A DNA stretch of 13,440 nucleotides from Chloroflexota bacterium (lineage in GTDB: Bacteria > Chloroflexota > Anaerolineae > JACRMK01), in NCBI GenBank assembly GCA_016200765.1, contig JACQEC010000194.1:1-13440 (forward strand), in the 5' to 3' direction. The notes below the pieces were generated by a model that worked only from the letters and a program-made list of their open reading frames with translations, had not been told where the DNA came from and ran no database searches. A program made the position numbers and the translations under genes. This document shows positions 6,416-12,294 of this stretch, piece by piece (positions within the stretch are counted from its first letter, which is position 1; every line of letters starts with the position of its first letter).

Positions 6416-7099
6416 GTGGAAGAACCAATAGTAGCAATTAACCCGAACCCGCGGACGAACGCGGAATGGCTGCATGACCTGCGAAGCACCGATGCGGCCC
6501 GGACTCAGGCCCTTGAGGAGTTGCGTGGTTATCTGGTCCGGGCCGCAGTGATTTACCTCGAGCGCCGCTGGAGTCAACTGACCGATACAGAGCACGCTGA
6601 ACTCCTTCAACTGGCTGAGGACGTTGCCCAAGAGGCCCTGATTGATCTCCTGAACAAACTGCACGCCTTCCGCGGTGAGAGCCGCTTCACCACCTGGGCC
6701 TACAAGTTCGTCATCAATATCGCCGCCGAAGAATTGCGGCGCCAACGCTGGCGGACTCTCTCGCTCGACGCGCTGTCCCCCAGCGAAGATGTGCCTCCCC
6801 TGGCTGACTCCCTTTCCAACGCGAAAACCCCTGAGCCTGAAAAGGCTGTGATGCGCGCACAGGTTTGGGAAACCTTGCGTCGCGTCATTGCCCGAGACCT
6901 GACACAACGGCAGCGGACGGTCGTCCTTGGTCTGCTCGTCTACGATGCCCCAGTCGAAGAACTTGTCCAACGATTGGATACGACCCCGAACAACGTCTAC
7001 AAAATCCTGCATGATGCCCGCAAAAAACTGAAACGCCGCCTGCTGGACGAGGGCATCACCTCAGAATACGTTTCGGAAATCTTTAGTGAAGGCACGTAA
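6416..7099 (+). CDS. ECF-type RNA polymerase sigma factor
   Basis: A protein of 227 residues. Region 2 lies at about 35-113, with EDVAQEALIDLLNKLHAFRG, then the core-promoter-binding stretch RFTTWAYKFVINIAAEELRRQRWR. Region 4 lies at about 160-210 (LTQRQRTVVLGLLV, EELVQRLDTTPNNVYKILHD, then ARKKLKRRL), a helix-turn-helix for the -35 element. There is no sigma-3 domain, so this is an ECF factor, somewhat longer than the usual 170-200 residues. The start is GTG 6416: an in-frame stop at 6383 rules out longer forms, and no ATG in frame lies nearby. The ribosome binding site is weak (only GAG at 6406-6408) and the leader is occupied by the MITE-like element. The next gene encodes a zinc-binding anti-sigma-like protein. 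The targets probably include the downstream cluster, by inference. Confidence 0.88.
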   Translation: MEEPIVAINPNPRTNAEWLHDLRSTDAARTQALEELRGYLVRAAVIYLERRWSQLTDTEHAELLQLAEDVAQEALIDLLNKLHAFRGESRFTTWAYKFVINIAAEELRRQRWRTLSLDALSPSEDVPPLADSLSNAKTPEPEKAVMRAQVWETLRRVIARDLTQRQRTVVLGLLVYDAPVEELVQRLDTTPNNVYKILHDARKKLKRRLLDEGITSEYVSEIFSEGT

Positions 7100-7155
7100 G
7101 AAATCGGCCCGTGATGCAGCCTAGATAGTAGAGGCAAAAAAAGGAGATTGTTCAA

Positions 7156-7383
7156 GTGGCTGAAGCGAACCCCCGACGCATATTTCAATCTATCTTCGCC
7201 ACACAAGCAGAGGAAATCTCCTGTCCGCTGTGTCGCGATCTGCTGGATATTTACGTGGACCGCGAGATAACCAGCGCAGACGCGGCGCATTTGCTCCCGT
7301 ACGTCCAACAGCATTTGAATTGTTGCAACCAATGCTATGAATTGTACGAGGGCTTAAGATTGGTTGCCAGCGAAACATCTTGA
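7156..7383 (+). CDS. Small soluble zinc-binding anti-sigma-factor-like (ZAS) protein
   Basis: A protein of 75 residues starting at GTG 7156 with AAAGGAG at 7139-7145. It carries CPLC (C23, C26), then after 26 residues HLNCCNQC (H53, C57, C60). This is the Hx3Cx2C zinc motif, plus an upstream cysteine pair, of ZAS-type anti-sigma factors. In these proteins, zinc release or thiol oxidation can free the sigma factor. There is no membrane segment, so it would act in the cytoplasm, more like RsrA than membrane-spanning anti-sigmas. It lies 56 nt after the sigma gene, the normal pairing. The cysteines make it a plausible sensor of thiol-reactive stress or metals, but the signal is unknown. Confidence 0.7.
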   Translation: MAEANPRRIFQSIFATQAEEISCPLCRDLLDIYVDREITSADAAHLLPYVQQHLNCCNQCYELYEGLRLVASETS

Positions 7384-7398
7384 AAGGAGGTCTTTCCT

Positions 7399-8826
7399 AT
7401 GGCTACTAATGCGATTCCAATTCCCCCTACACGGGCTTCCACCTTTCCGTATGGTCTGCCGATTCTCATCGGCTTTCGCGACCAGATTCTTCCCGCGCTC
7501 TCGGCGATCTGGGTTGTCGCTCTAGGCGGCTGGGCGTTCACGCGCCAAGAATTCTTCATTCCCGTCGGCGTCTGGGCGACGGTGACGACGATGATGCTTT
7601 GGCCGGTTGGACGTGTGCTGGGTCTATCCTACAGCCAGTACCGTCGCCCGCTCTTCATTCTCGGCGTCCTCTCGATGGCTTCGTTGCCCGCGCTAGGATT
7701 TGCCTTGCAGTTTTTGCCGCCGACCACGCATGCTGAACCGTATCTGCCGCGCACCTGGGCGCTACTCATCGTTGTTGCGATTTTGACCTCGTTCTCGGTC
7801 ATTGCCGCCGCGCGTAGAGCAATTGGCAGACCGATCGGAATGATCTTTCGTCCTGATGTACTTTTCGGCGATGGGCGCGTGCTCGGCACGGGAATGATTG
7901 CGCTCGGACTCTCGATGCGGTTTCTCTTCGCTGACGTGCCCGAAGCCTTTCCCAACATTCCCGCGCCCAAGGGCAATTGGTGGGGCTTGTTCTTTGCCAT
8001 CGCATTCGGGCTGATTCAAATCATTCCTTTGCGCGGGATGCTGAAGTTGCGAATGCGCCTCGCGCGCGTCTTCGAGAGTCGGTGGAGCGGCTGGGGCGCG
8101 ATCATTTTGCGCGAGGGTTATCTCGTCCTCGCCGCGCTCGCTTTGCTCTTTGGATTCCACAATGTCTTCAAGGGCACGATTCCGATTGTGCAGCCATCGC
8201 TCGCGGGGCTTGAGCCAGAACATTTCGCCGAAGCGGGCTTGTCTGGACTGATTTCGACCGCGCTCGCGGCGTTGTTCATCATCTTTGTGCGCGGCGGATA
8301 CAAGAAACGCATTGGCGATCCCTTTATTCGCGAAACACTGCGCCAATCTGTCATCAAACAACTATTGTTCCTCGTCGGTTTCATCTGGCTGTTCTACTCG
8401 TTCGCGCACGTGATGGAGGAACAACCCTTCGGCAGCGGACCGAACACTGCATTTTGGCCCTCGCTCATCGGGTGGAGTCTCTTCATGTGGAGTGTCATCA
8501 TGCTCGGTCCCATCCGCATTTGGGCGCAGAGAAATCAGCGGCCTGCTTTGGTGGAACAAATGGCGGCGTATTTGCTTCCTGCGCAATCGTCCGAAAAGCG
8601 CAAGCAAGTCATGCTTCAGATAATGCATGCACTTGCGGAATGTCCTGCACATCAACGTCTTGACTATATGCGTGCGATGCAGGACGCGCTCGCGCAGTCA
8701 CCCGCCGAAATCCGCGAGACGATGACGAGTTTGCGGATGGAATGTCTCGCCGAGTTGCCGAGCGAAAAACGTCGGACGCTGATGAAAACGATGGACGCGC
8801 TGCTGCTGGGCGCACCACAGAAATAA
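7399..8826 (+). CDS. Polytopic membrane protein with four C-terminal 19-residue repeats (unknown family)
   Basis: A protein of 475 residues that I do not recognise. AAAGGAGG at 7383-7390 sets the ATG at 7399. About ten hydrophobic segments lie between residues 28 and 372 (near 28-46, 52-72, 85-105, 119-137, 161-178, 195-210, 235-255, 280-297, 320-336 and 352-372). After the last one, a polar, cytoplasm-style tail holds four consecutive units of exactly 19 residues (396-414, 415-433, 434-452, 453-471). The last unit reads LPSEKRRTLMKTMDALLLG; the others show the same P/S-x-x-x-R and M/L spacing. Related units occur in the next two genes. The gene is 15 nt after the anti-sigma-like gene and 20 nt before the next membrane protein, so all are probably one operon. 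The tail is probably a small helical docking surface (inference). No catalytic motif is seen. Confidence 0.8.
   Translation: MATNAIPIPPTRASTFPYGLPILIGFRDQILPALSAIWVVALGGWAFTRQEFFIPVGVWATVTTMMLWPVGRVLGLSYSQYRRPLFILGVLSMASLPALGFALQFLPPTTHAEPYLPRTWALLIVVAILTSFSVIAAARRAIGRPIGMIFRPDVLFGDGRVLGTGMIALGLSMRFLFADVPEAFPNIPAPKGNWWGLFFAIAFGLIQIIPLRGMLKLRMRLARVFESRWSGWGAIILREGYLVLAALALLFGFHNVFKGTIPIVQPSLAGLEPEHFAEAGLSGLISTALAALFIIFVRGGYKKRIGDPFIRETLRQSVIKQLLFLVGFIWLFYSFAHVMEEQPFGSGPNTAFWPSLIGWSLFMWSVIMLGPIRIWAQRNQRPALVEQMAAYLLPAQSSEKRKQVMLQIMHALAECPAHQRLDYMRAMQDALAQSPAEIRETMTSLRMECLAELPSEKRRTLMKTMDALLLGAPQK
8584..8811 (+). repeat. Four tandem 19-residue protein repeats (57 nt each)
   Basis: Codons 396-471 of the first membrane protein encode four units in unbroken 19-residue phase. 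In phase, the units begin QSSEKRKQVM, CPAHQRLDYM, SPAEIRETMT and LPSEKRRTLM. Position 2 is usually Pro, position 6 Arg, positions 9-10 and 13-14 hydrophobic or Met, and positions 17-19 resemble LAE. The repeats are visible in protein only; the DNA units are diverged. Confidence 0.75.
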
Positions 8827-8846
8827 AAATTCGCGGAGGTCGAACG

Positions 8847-9857
8847 ATGCATTGGATCTTGTGGTTTCTTGCGTTTGTCAGTCTGGGCGCGCCAGTGGGC
8901 ATCCTGACGATTGATCGAATCCTGGGTTTGCCCGCGCGAACGCTGTTCAAATGGTGGGGGATTCCCTTGCTGGTGCTCTTCATCCTCGCCATTCTCGGCG
9001 CGCTGATCACAGGAGACTCACTGATTGAACTCATCTTCTGGGGCGCGCTCGGCGGAATTTTCGGCACAGTTTTTCTTGACGCGGTGCGCTTGGCGGGATT
9101 GCGCCTCGGCGCGTTCCCGATGGATATGCCCAAAATGTTCGGCGCGATCGCGCTCGGCCTCGCGCCGCGCTTGCAGCGCAACGTGATGGGGCAGTTGGTG
9201 GCATATGTCGCTGCTCAACCCAAAGCGGTACGCGCCCAGATGCTGGGCGAGCGACTGCGCGCGCTGCCGCGCCTGAGTGAGCCCATCCGCGTGTCGGTGG
9301 TGTCCGCGATGCGGCGCGGCCTGGAACGCTTGCCCGATGAGCAGCGCGCGACCATGATGGCGACTCAAATGGGATTGATGGCCGAATTGCCCAGCGCGGA
9401 TCGGCGCGCAGTAATGGCGGCGATGGACAAGGCGGCACAAGATGGCGCACCCGTGTACGCGCAGCCGCGCGGTATGCCGCAACTGCCAATGTGGCTCTTT
9501 CGACGCTTGGTGGTGCGTGCTTATCCGCAGACGTTGGAAGAAGCGGGCGTGTCGAGGCGGAAGGCCATTGCACTCGGCTACATCTGGCACTTCGTTATGG
9601 GCGCGACCTTCGGCATCACTTACACGCTCTTGTTTGGACAGGGCGCATGGCCGCTGGCGATTCTGTGGGGCGTATTCGTCTGGGCGATGATGATGATCCT
9701 CATGCCGCCGATGATGCCGCTCATCAAGTTTCCGTGGTGGTTCATCATCGTGCCCTTCATCGCGCACATCGCGATGGCGATCCCGATCGGCTTCTTCGCG
9801 TTCTACGTTTCGCCCCAGGCCGTGGCAGGCAGTTTGCTCGGCGCGCTGTTGCGCTGA
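8847..9857 (+). CDS. Membrane protein with five 19-residue repeats between two membrane blocks (unknown family)
   Basis: A protein of 336 residues, not recognised. The ATG at 8847 is chosen because GCGGAGGT lies at 8833-8840 and the protein then opens directly with a membrane helix. The frame is open further upstream only inside the previous gene. Three hydrophobic segments (about 3-22, 36-55, 60-82) form a first block and three (about 245-265, 268-288, 297-320) a second. Between them, residues 105-199 are five repeats of 19 residues, such as LPDEQRATMMATQMGLMAE (162-180), then LPSADRRAVMAAMDKAAQD. The second block is rich in Met and aromatic residues (MMMILMPPMMPL) with His in or near helices (H248, H307). 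The repeat domain looks inserted into an otherwise continuous six-helix protein. A role with the neighbouring repeat proteins is likely, function unknown. Confidence 0.8.
   Translation: MHWILWFLAFVSLGAPVGILTIDRILGLPARTLFKWWGIPLLVLFILAILGALITGDSLIELIFWGALGGIFGTVFLDAVRLAGLRLGAFPMDMPKMFGAIALGLAPRLQRNVMGQLVAYVAAQPKAVRAQMLGERLRALPRLSEPIRVSVVSAMRRGLERLPDEQRATMMATQMGLMAELPSADRRAVMAAMDKAAQDGAPVYAQPRGMPQLPMWLFRRLVVRAYPQTLEEAGVSRRKAIALGYIWHFVMGATFGITYTLLFGQGAWPLAILWGVFVWAMMMILMPPMMPLIKFPWWFIIVPFIAHIAMAIPIGFFAFYVSPQAVAGSLLGALLR
9159..9443 (+). repeat. Five tandem 19-residue protein repeats (57 nt each)
   Basis: Codons 105-199 of the second membrane protein give units beginning LAPRLQRNVM, QPKAVRAQML, LSEPIRVSVV, LPDEQRATMM and LPSADRRAVM. 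They show the same position-2 Pro (four of five), position-6 Arg and Met/Leu spacing as the units in the flanking genes. Confidence 0.75.
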
Positions 9858-9947
9858 AAGGAGGATGACTATCGAATTGCTTGCCTGAGTGATCAAGCGC
9901 ATAACCAACAGCACCATCGAGTTCAAATCTTATAGGAGACGATTGAA

Positions 9948-10418
9948 ATGATAGACATGGTCAAGGCGCTGGCGGGCTTGCCCGATGACAAGCGCCAAAC
10001 GATGATGACGGACCGTCTGACGATGTTCGCCGAGATGGCCGACGCGGAGCGCAAGAGCGCTATGAGCCAGATGATGGCGGCGACGGAAACGCTGCCCGAC
10101 GTGGACAAGAAGAAATTACTCAGGACGCGCTTCGAAGTGCTTGCAGCCTTCGCTCCCGATCGGCAGATGAAACTGATGGGCACGCACATGGGCCTTCTGC
10201 AGGAAAAAGGGCAGTCCGCCATGATGCAAGAGATGCAGTTGACGCAGGCGGTCATGCCAGACCTGTCCGCCAACGCCAAAGCCGTCGTCAAGCAGATGAT
10301 GGAATCTATGGGCGGTGGAATGGGCATGGGTGGCGGCATGCAGATGGGCGGCGGGATGTCTATGAGTGGCATGGCCCGCGAAGAGCCCAAGCAGAAACCC
10401 TGGTGGAAGTTCTGGTAG
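9948..10418 (+). CDS. Soluble 19-residue-repeat protein with a Gly-Met-rich tail (unknown family)
   Basis: A protein of 156 residues without membrane segments, not recognised. AGGAG at 9934-9938 sets the ATG at 9948. After a ten-residue lead, residues 11-124 are about six units of 19 residues, the first LPDDKRQTMMTDRLTMFAE and the third LPDVDKKKLLRTRFEVLAA; the fifth and sixth are looser. Residues 121-142 are a low-complexity Gly-Met stretch (MGGGMGMGGG, then MQMGGGMSMSGM) with eight Met, like thioether metal-binding regions. The end is aromatic and basic (KPWWKFW), perhaps a membrane-surface anchor. It is the third consecutive gene with this repeat, 90 nt after the previous one, and could bind the repeat domains of its membrane neighbours. 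Metal binding and partner binding are inference only. Confidence 0.75.
   Translation: MIDMVKALAGLPDDKRQTMMTDRLTMFAEMADAERKSAMSQMMAATETLPDVDKKKLLRTRFEVLAAFAPDRQMKLMGTHMGLLQEKGQSAMMQEMQLTQAVMPDLSANAKAVVKQMMESMGGGMGMGGGMQMGGGMSMSGMAREEPKQKPWWKFW
9978..10319 (+). repeat. Six tandem 19-residue protein repeats (57 nt each)
   Basis: Codons 11-124 divide into 19-residue units beginning LPDDKRQTMM, MADAERKSAM, LPDVDKKKLL, FAPDRQMKLM, KGQSAMMQEM and LSANAKAVVK. The first three fit the shared pattern best. The last merges into the Gly-Met tail. Confidence 0.65.
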
Positions 10419-10448
10419 TCACCACCGTGAGTGGCACTGCCGCGCGCA

Positions 10449-10498
10449 CGGCGGGCTGCGCTAATGATGAGCACCGCGCGCAGCCCGCCGGTCATTAG
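10449..10498. terminator. Strong inverted repeat with pseudoknot potential after the repeat cluster
   Basis: A perfect 13-bp GC-rich inverted repeat (10449-10461 with 10478-10490) encloses a 16-nt loop. The loop start CTAATGA (10461-10467) is itself perfectly complementary to TCATTAG just downstream (10492-10498), so an H-type pseudoknot could form. No U-tract follows, so a plain intrinsic terminator is not proven. It lies 31 nt after the Met-rich gene's stop, where the operon should end. The rest of the 10419-10572 gap shows nothing else I can name. Confidence 0.4.
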
Positions 10499-10572
10499 AT
10501 CAGCTTACGCATAAGAGGGAATGAAAAGCGCACATCGCCCCATCGGCTGTTTTCGAGAGAGCGAGACAAGCG

Positions 10573-10977
10573 ATGAATGCCTTGACCTCGACTTTGAACT
10601 TAACGGAAGAACAATTTCGCGCTCTCATGCTGAGTGAGTTATCGCCCACAGCGCGGGAAATGTTCGAGCGCATCAAGCCCACACAAGTGGGTTGCCGCTT
10701 GATGCGCTTCCTGCGTGCGTGCTCACGGACGTATGTGGAGGCAGATGCGTCTGCCAGCCCGGAGACGCTGGAGGCATTGAAAGCGCTGGCACAAGCCGGT
10801 CTGATCTGCCGCCGGACGATTGAAGGGTTGACATTCTATGGTCTGGCTGAAGAGTCGCCCGTGCGTCAAACCTTGGATGAACTATGCATCTGGCAAGAAC
10901 GCTGGCTAGACCATGCCCACTGGGTTGAGCAAATGTTTGGCGACGTTCCGAGGTCACAAGGAGAGGCCGACGAATGA
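10573..10977 (+). CDS. Small winged-helix-like protein, possible regulator
   Basis: A protein of 134 residues, not assigned to a named family. Residues about 38-92 read like a minimal winged helix: a first helix (CRLMRFLRACSR), then SPETLEALKALAQAGLICRR as the recognition-helix region, then a short wing IEGLTFYGLAE. This is the shape of small PadR/MarR-like regulators. A charged helical tail (DELCIWQERWLDHAHWVEQ) could serve dimerisation. The first 30 residues contain one LTEEQFRALMLSELSPTARE stretch that faintly recalls the nearby 19-residue repeats but is not in register. The ATG at 10573 has only a weak AGCGAG upstream. It is separated from the repeat cluster by the 10449-10498 hairpin, so it probably has its own promoter. 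Its stop overlaps a following ATG (ATGA at 10974-10977). Confidence 0.6.
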   Translation: MNALTSTLNLTEEQFRALMLSELSPTAREMFERIKPTQVGCRLMRFLRACSRTYVEADASASPETLEALKALAQAGLICRRTIEGLTFYGLAEESPVRQTLDELCIWQERWLDHAHWVEQMFGDVPRSQGEADE

Positions 10978-11057
10978 TCAAGTCTCTGCTGCGGTTGCTG
11001 GTGGTCTTTGCACGTCCCGTTGATGAATCACGCGTTGCAGGCGGTAGCCATGCTTGA
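10974..11057 (+). CDS. Short translationally coupled ORF, possibly a truncated gene start
   Basis: The ATG overlaps the stop of the winged-helix-like gene (ATGA) and has a good AAGGAG at 10958-10963, so it should be translated. It encodes only 27 residues: MIKSLLRLLVVFARPVDESR and seven more, then TGA. The first 13 residues look like the start of a membrane or signal segment. The simplest reading is a gene cut off soon after its start when the transporter gene's region was joined here. It may instead be a leader that reinitiates translation of the transporter. Confidence 0.3.
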   Translation: MIKSLLRLLVVFARPVDESRVAGGSHA

Positions 11058-12183
11058 CTCAGCCTTCCACACGCAGGTGGCTCAACCGTCGCGTGGCTGG
11101 CCTGTAGCAATTCATCTGCTGCTGAGGCGTGGTCTTGGGTGGCTGATCGTGCTGCTGTCGGCTGCGAGTTTTGGTGCAGTGTCACCGTTTGCACGATTGG
11201 CCTACGACCATGGCGCCAACGTGATCACGCTCATGGTCGTGCGCTATGCGTTGGCTGGGCTGGCGGTCATGGGTTACTTCGCATGGCGTCGCCAGCCGTG
11301 GCGCCTGGCTGGTCGGCAACGGTGGCTAGTTTTGCTGCTGGCGTTCTTCCTGGGCGTCGTGTCATTTACTTACCTGAGTGCGATCCGTTACATCCCGGTT
11401 TCGCTAGCAGCGCTGATCTATTACACCTACCCGATCATGGTCAGTCTGATGGCGCACATCACAAGCAATGACAGACTGCGCAACATTGATCGCGGCGCAT
11501 ACACAATCGCGTTTGGCGGCCAGGCCCTGTCACTGGCCGGTCTGGCCATGCTGCTGGGCCAATCGAGCGACGCACTCAACATGACCGGCGTGCTGCTCGC
11601 CGCGTTTTCAGCGTTCGGCTTTGCGCTTGTGATGGTTATGGGCAGCCGAGTCCTGCGGACAGTTTCGCCGATGGTGCTGAACTTACACGTAGCGCTGGTG
11701 AACATGGCGCTATTCGCCGTGGCTGCCCTGCTCGGCCTCGGCTTTGACTGGCCAACGGCCACTGTCGGTTGGATCGGCTTGCTGGGTGTGGCTTTCTTCT
11801 TCATCATCGGCTTCTTGGGATTGTTTGTCGGTGTCAGGCTGATTGGCGTGAGCCGCGCGGCCTGCCTGACCAACCTCGAGCCCGTGGTGACGGTCGTATT
11901 GGCGATTACGCTGCTGCACGAATATTTTAGCCTGTGGCAACTCGTCGGCGCCGTGGGCGTACTGATTGGCATTTTCACAATGTGTCGTAACGTCGTGAGG
12001 GAGAGCCGACCCGCTCGTTCATTACGAGAACCCCATCCCGTTGGGCGGGATGCGAGAGAGCAGAAACGGGTGCGCCGCGCGCTGGGGTATAATCAGCGGG
12101 AGCGTCCAGACAAGCTAAGACCGACACCTCATTGGTGTGAGACAACCCGTTTGCGAGAATGGTTCTGCTCCGGCATGATGTGA
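11023..12183 (+). CDS. EamA/DMT-superfamily membrane transporter
   Basis: About 386 residues from the ATG at 11023; an in-frame ATG at 11050 with AGGCGG-like sequence before it is an equally good start. Ten membrane helices in two EamA halves are visible. The first half holds LSAASFGAVSPFARLAYDHG and ALAGLAVMGYFAWR, then FTYLSAIRYIPVSLAALIYY and TYPIMVSLMAH. The second half ends in SRAACLTNLEPVVTVVLA and LHEYFSLWQLVGAVGVLIG. This is the drug/metabolite transporter fold, exporting small metabolites or amino acids; the substrate cannot be told. The domain ends near 11995. The last 60 residues are basic, low in hydrophobicity and unlike the family; they are read through DNA that probably belongs to the following IS110 element or its flank. 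The natural stop may have been lost. Confidence 0.85.
   Translation: MNHALQAVAMLDSAFHTQVAQPSRGWPVAIHLLLRRGLGWLIVLLSAASFGAVSPFARLAYDHGANVITLMVVRYALAGLAVMGYFAWRRQPWRLAGRQRWLVLLLAFFLGVVSFTYLSAIRYIPVSLAALIYYTYPIMVSLMAHITSNDRLRNIDRGAYTIAFGGQALSLAGLAMLLGQSSDALNMTGVLLAAFSAFGFALVMVMGSRVLRTVSPMVLNLHVALVNMALFAVAALLGLGFDWPTATVGWIGLLGVAFFFIIGFLGLFVGVRLIGVSRAACLTNLEPVVTVVLAITLLHEYFSLWQLVGAVGVLIGIFTMCRNVVRESRPARSLREPHPVGRDAREQKRVRRALGYNQRERPDKLRPTPHWCETTRLREWFCSGMM
12034..12052. repeat. Short perfect hairpin in the transporter's extra tail
   Basis: CATCCCG (12034-12040) and CGGGATG (12046-12052) form a 7-bp stem with a 5-nt loop. It lies just past the end of the EamA domain, where a transcription terminator would be expected, but no T-run follows. 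Confidence 0.3.
12088..12093 (+). promoter_or_regulatory. Isolated TATAAT -10 element, possible IS110 left-end half promoter
   Basis: A perfect TATAAT preceded by GGGG has no recognisable -35 at 17 bp (12065-12070 reads AACGGG). In several IS110 elements, a -10 in the left end joins a -35 from the right end only in the excised circle, giving a promoter for the bridge RNA. The location upstream of the IS110 transposase is consistent with that. The right end lies outside the window. Confidence 0.35.
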
Positions 12184-12290
12184 GCATTGGTGGCGATCAG
12201 GCCAGGGTTGGGCCCCGACCCCGTTGAGCAGGGTAGCTTAAGCAGTCCGGAGCGGGTCTGGATGCATCTCACTTTCTGTACAGGAGGTGC
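12100..12290 (+). ncRNA. Candidate IS110 bridge RNA region
   Basis: About 190 nt separate the TATAAT from the transposase start. The DNA contains hairpins: ACACC/GGTGT around a 5-nt loop (12124-12138) and a compact dyad GGGTTGGGCCCCGACCC (12205-12221). IS110-group elements encode the guide RNA that selects target and donor DNA in this position. I cannot assign the target- and donor-binding loops without the element ends. Confidence 0.35.
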
Positions 12291-12294
12291 CGTG

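Noticed and set aside
6060..6416. Target-site duplication around the MITE-like element
   Set aside because: The bases flanking 6077 and 6399 show no convincing direct repeat of 2-10 bp.
9018..9926. A 302-codon minus-strand open frame rich in His, Arg and Asp
   Set aside because: It is antisense to the second repeat-membrane protein. Its composition is the mirror of Met/Ile/Ala-rich coding, with no motif.
9858..9951. AAAGGAGG with tiny open frames (MTIELLA, or a 20-codon GTG frame ending at the next ATG)
   Set aside because: The ATG touches the ribosome binding site with no spacing and the GTG is 25 nt away. Neither product resembles a protein.
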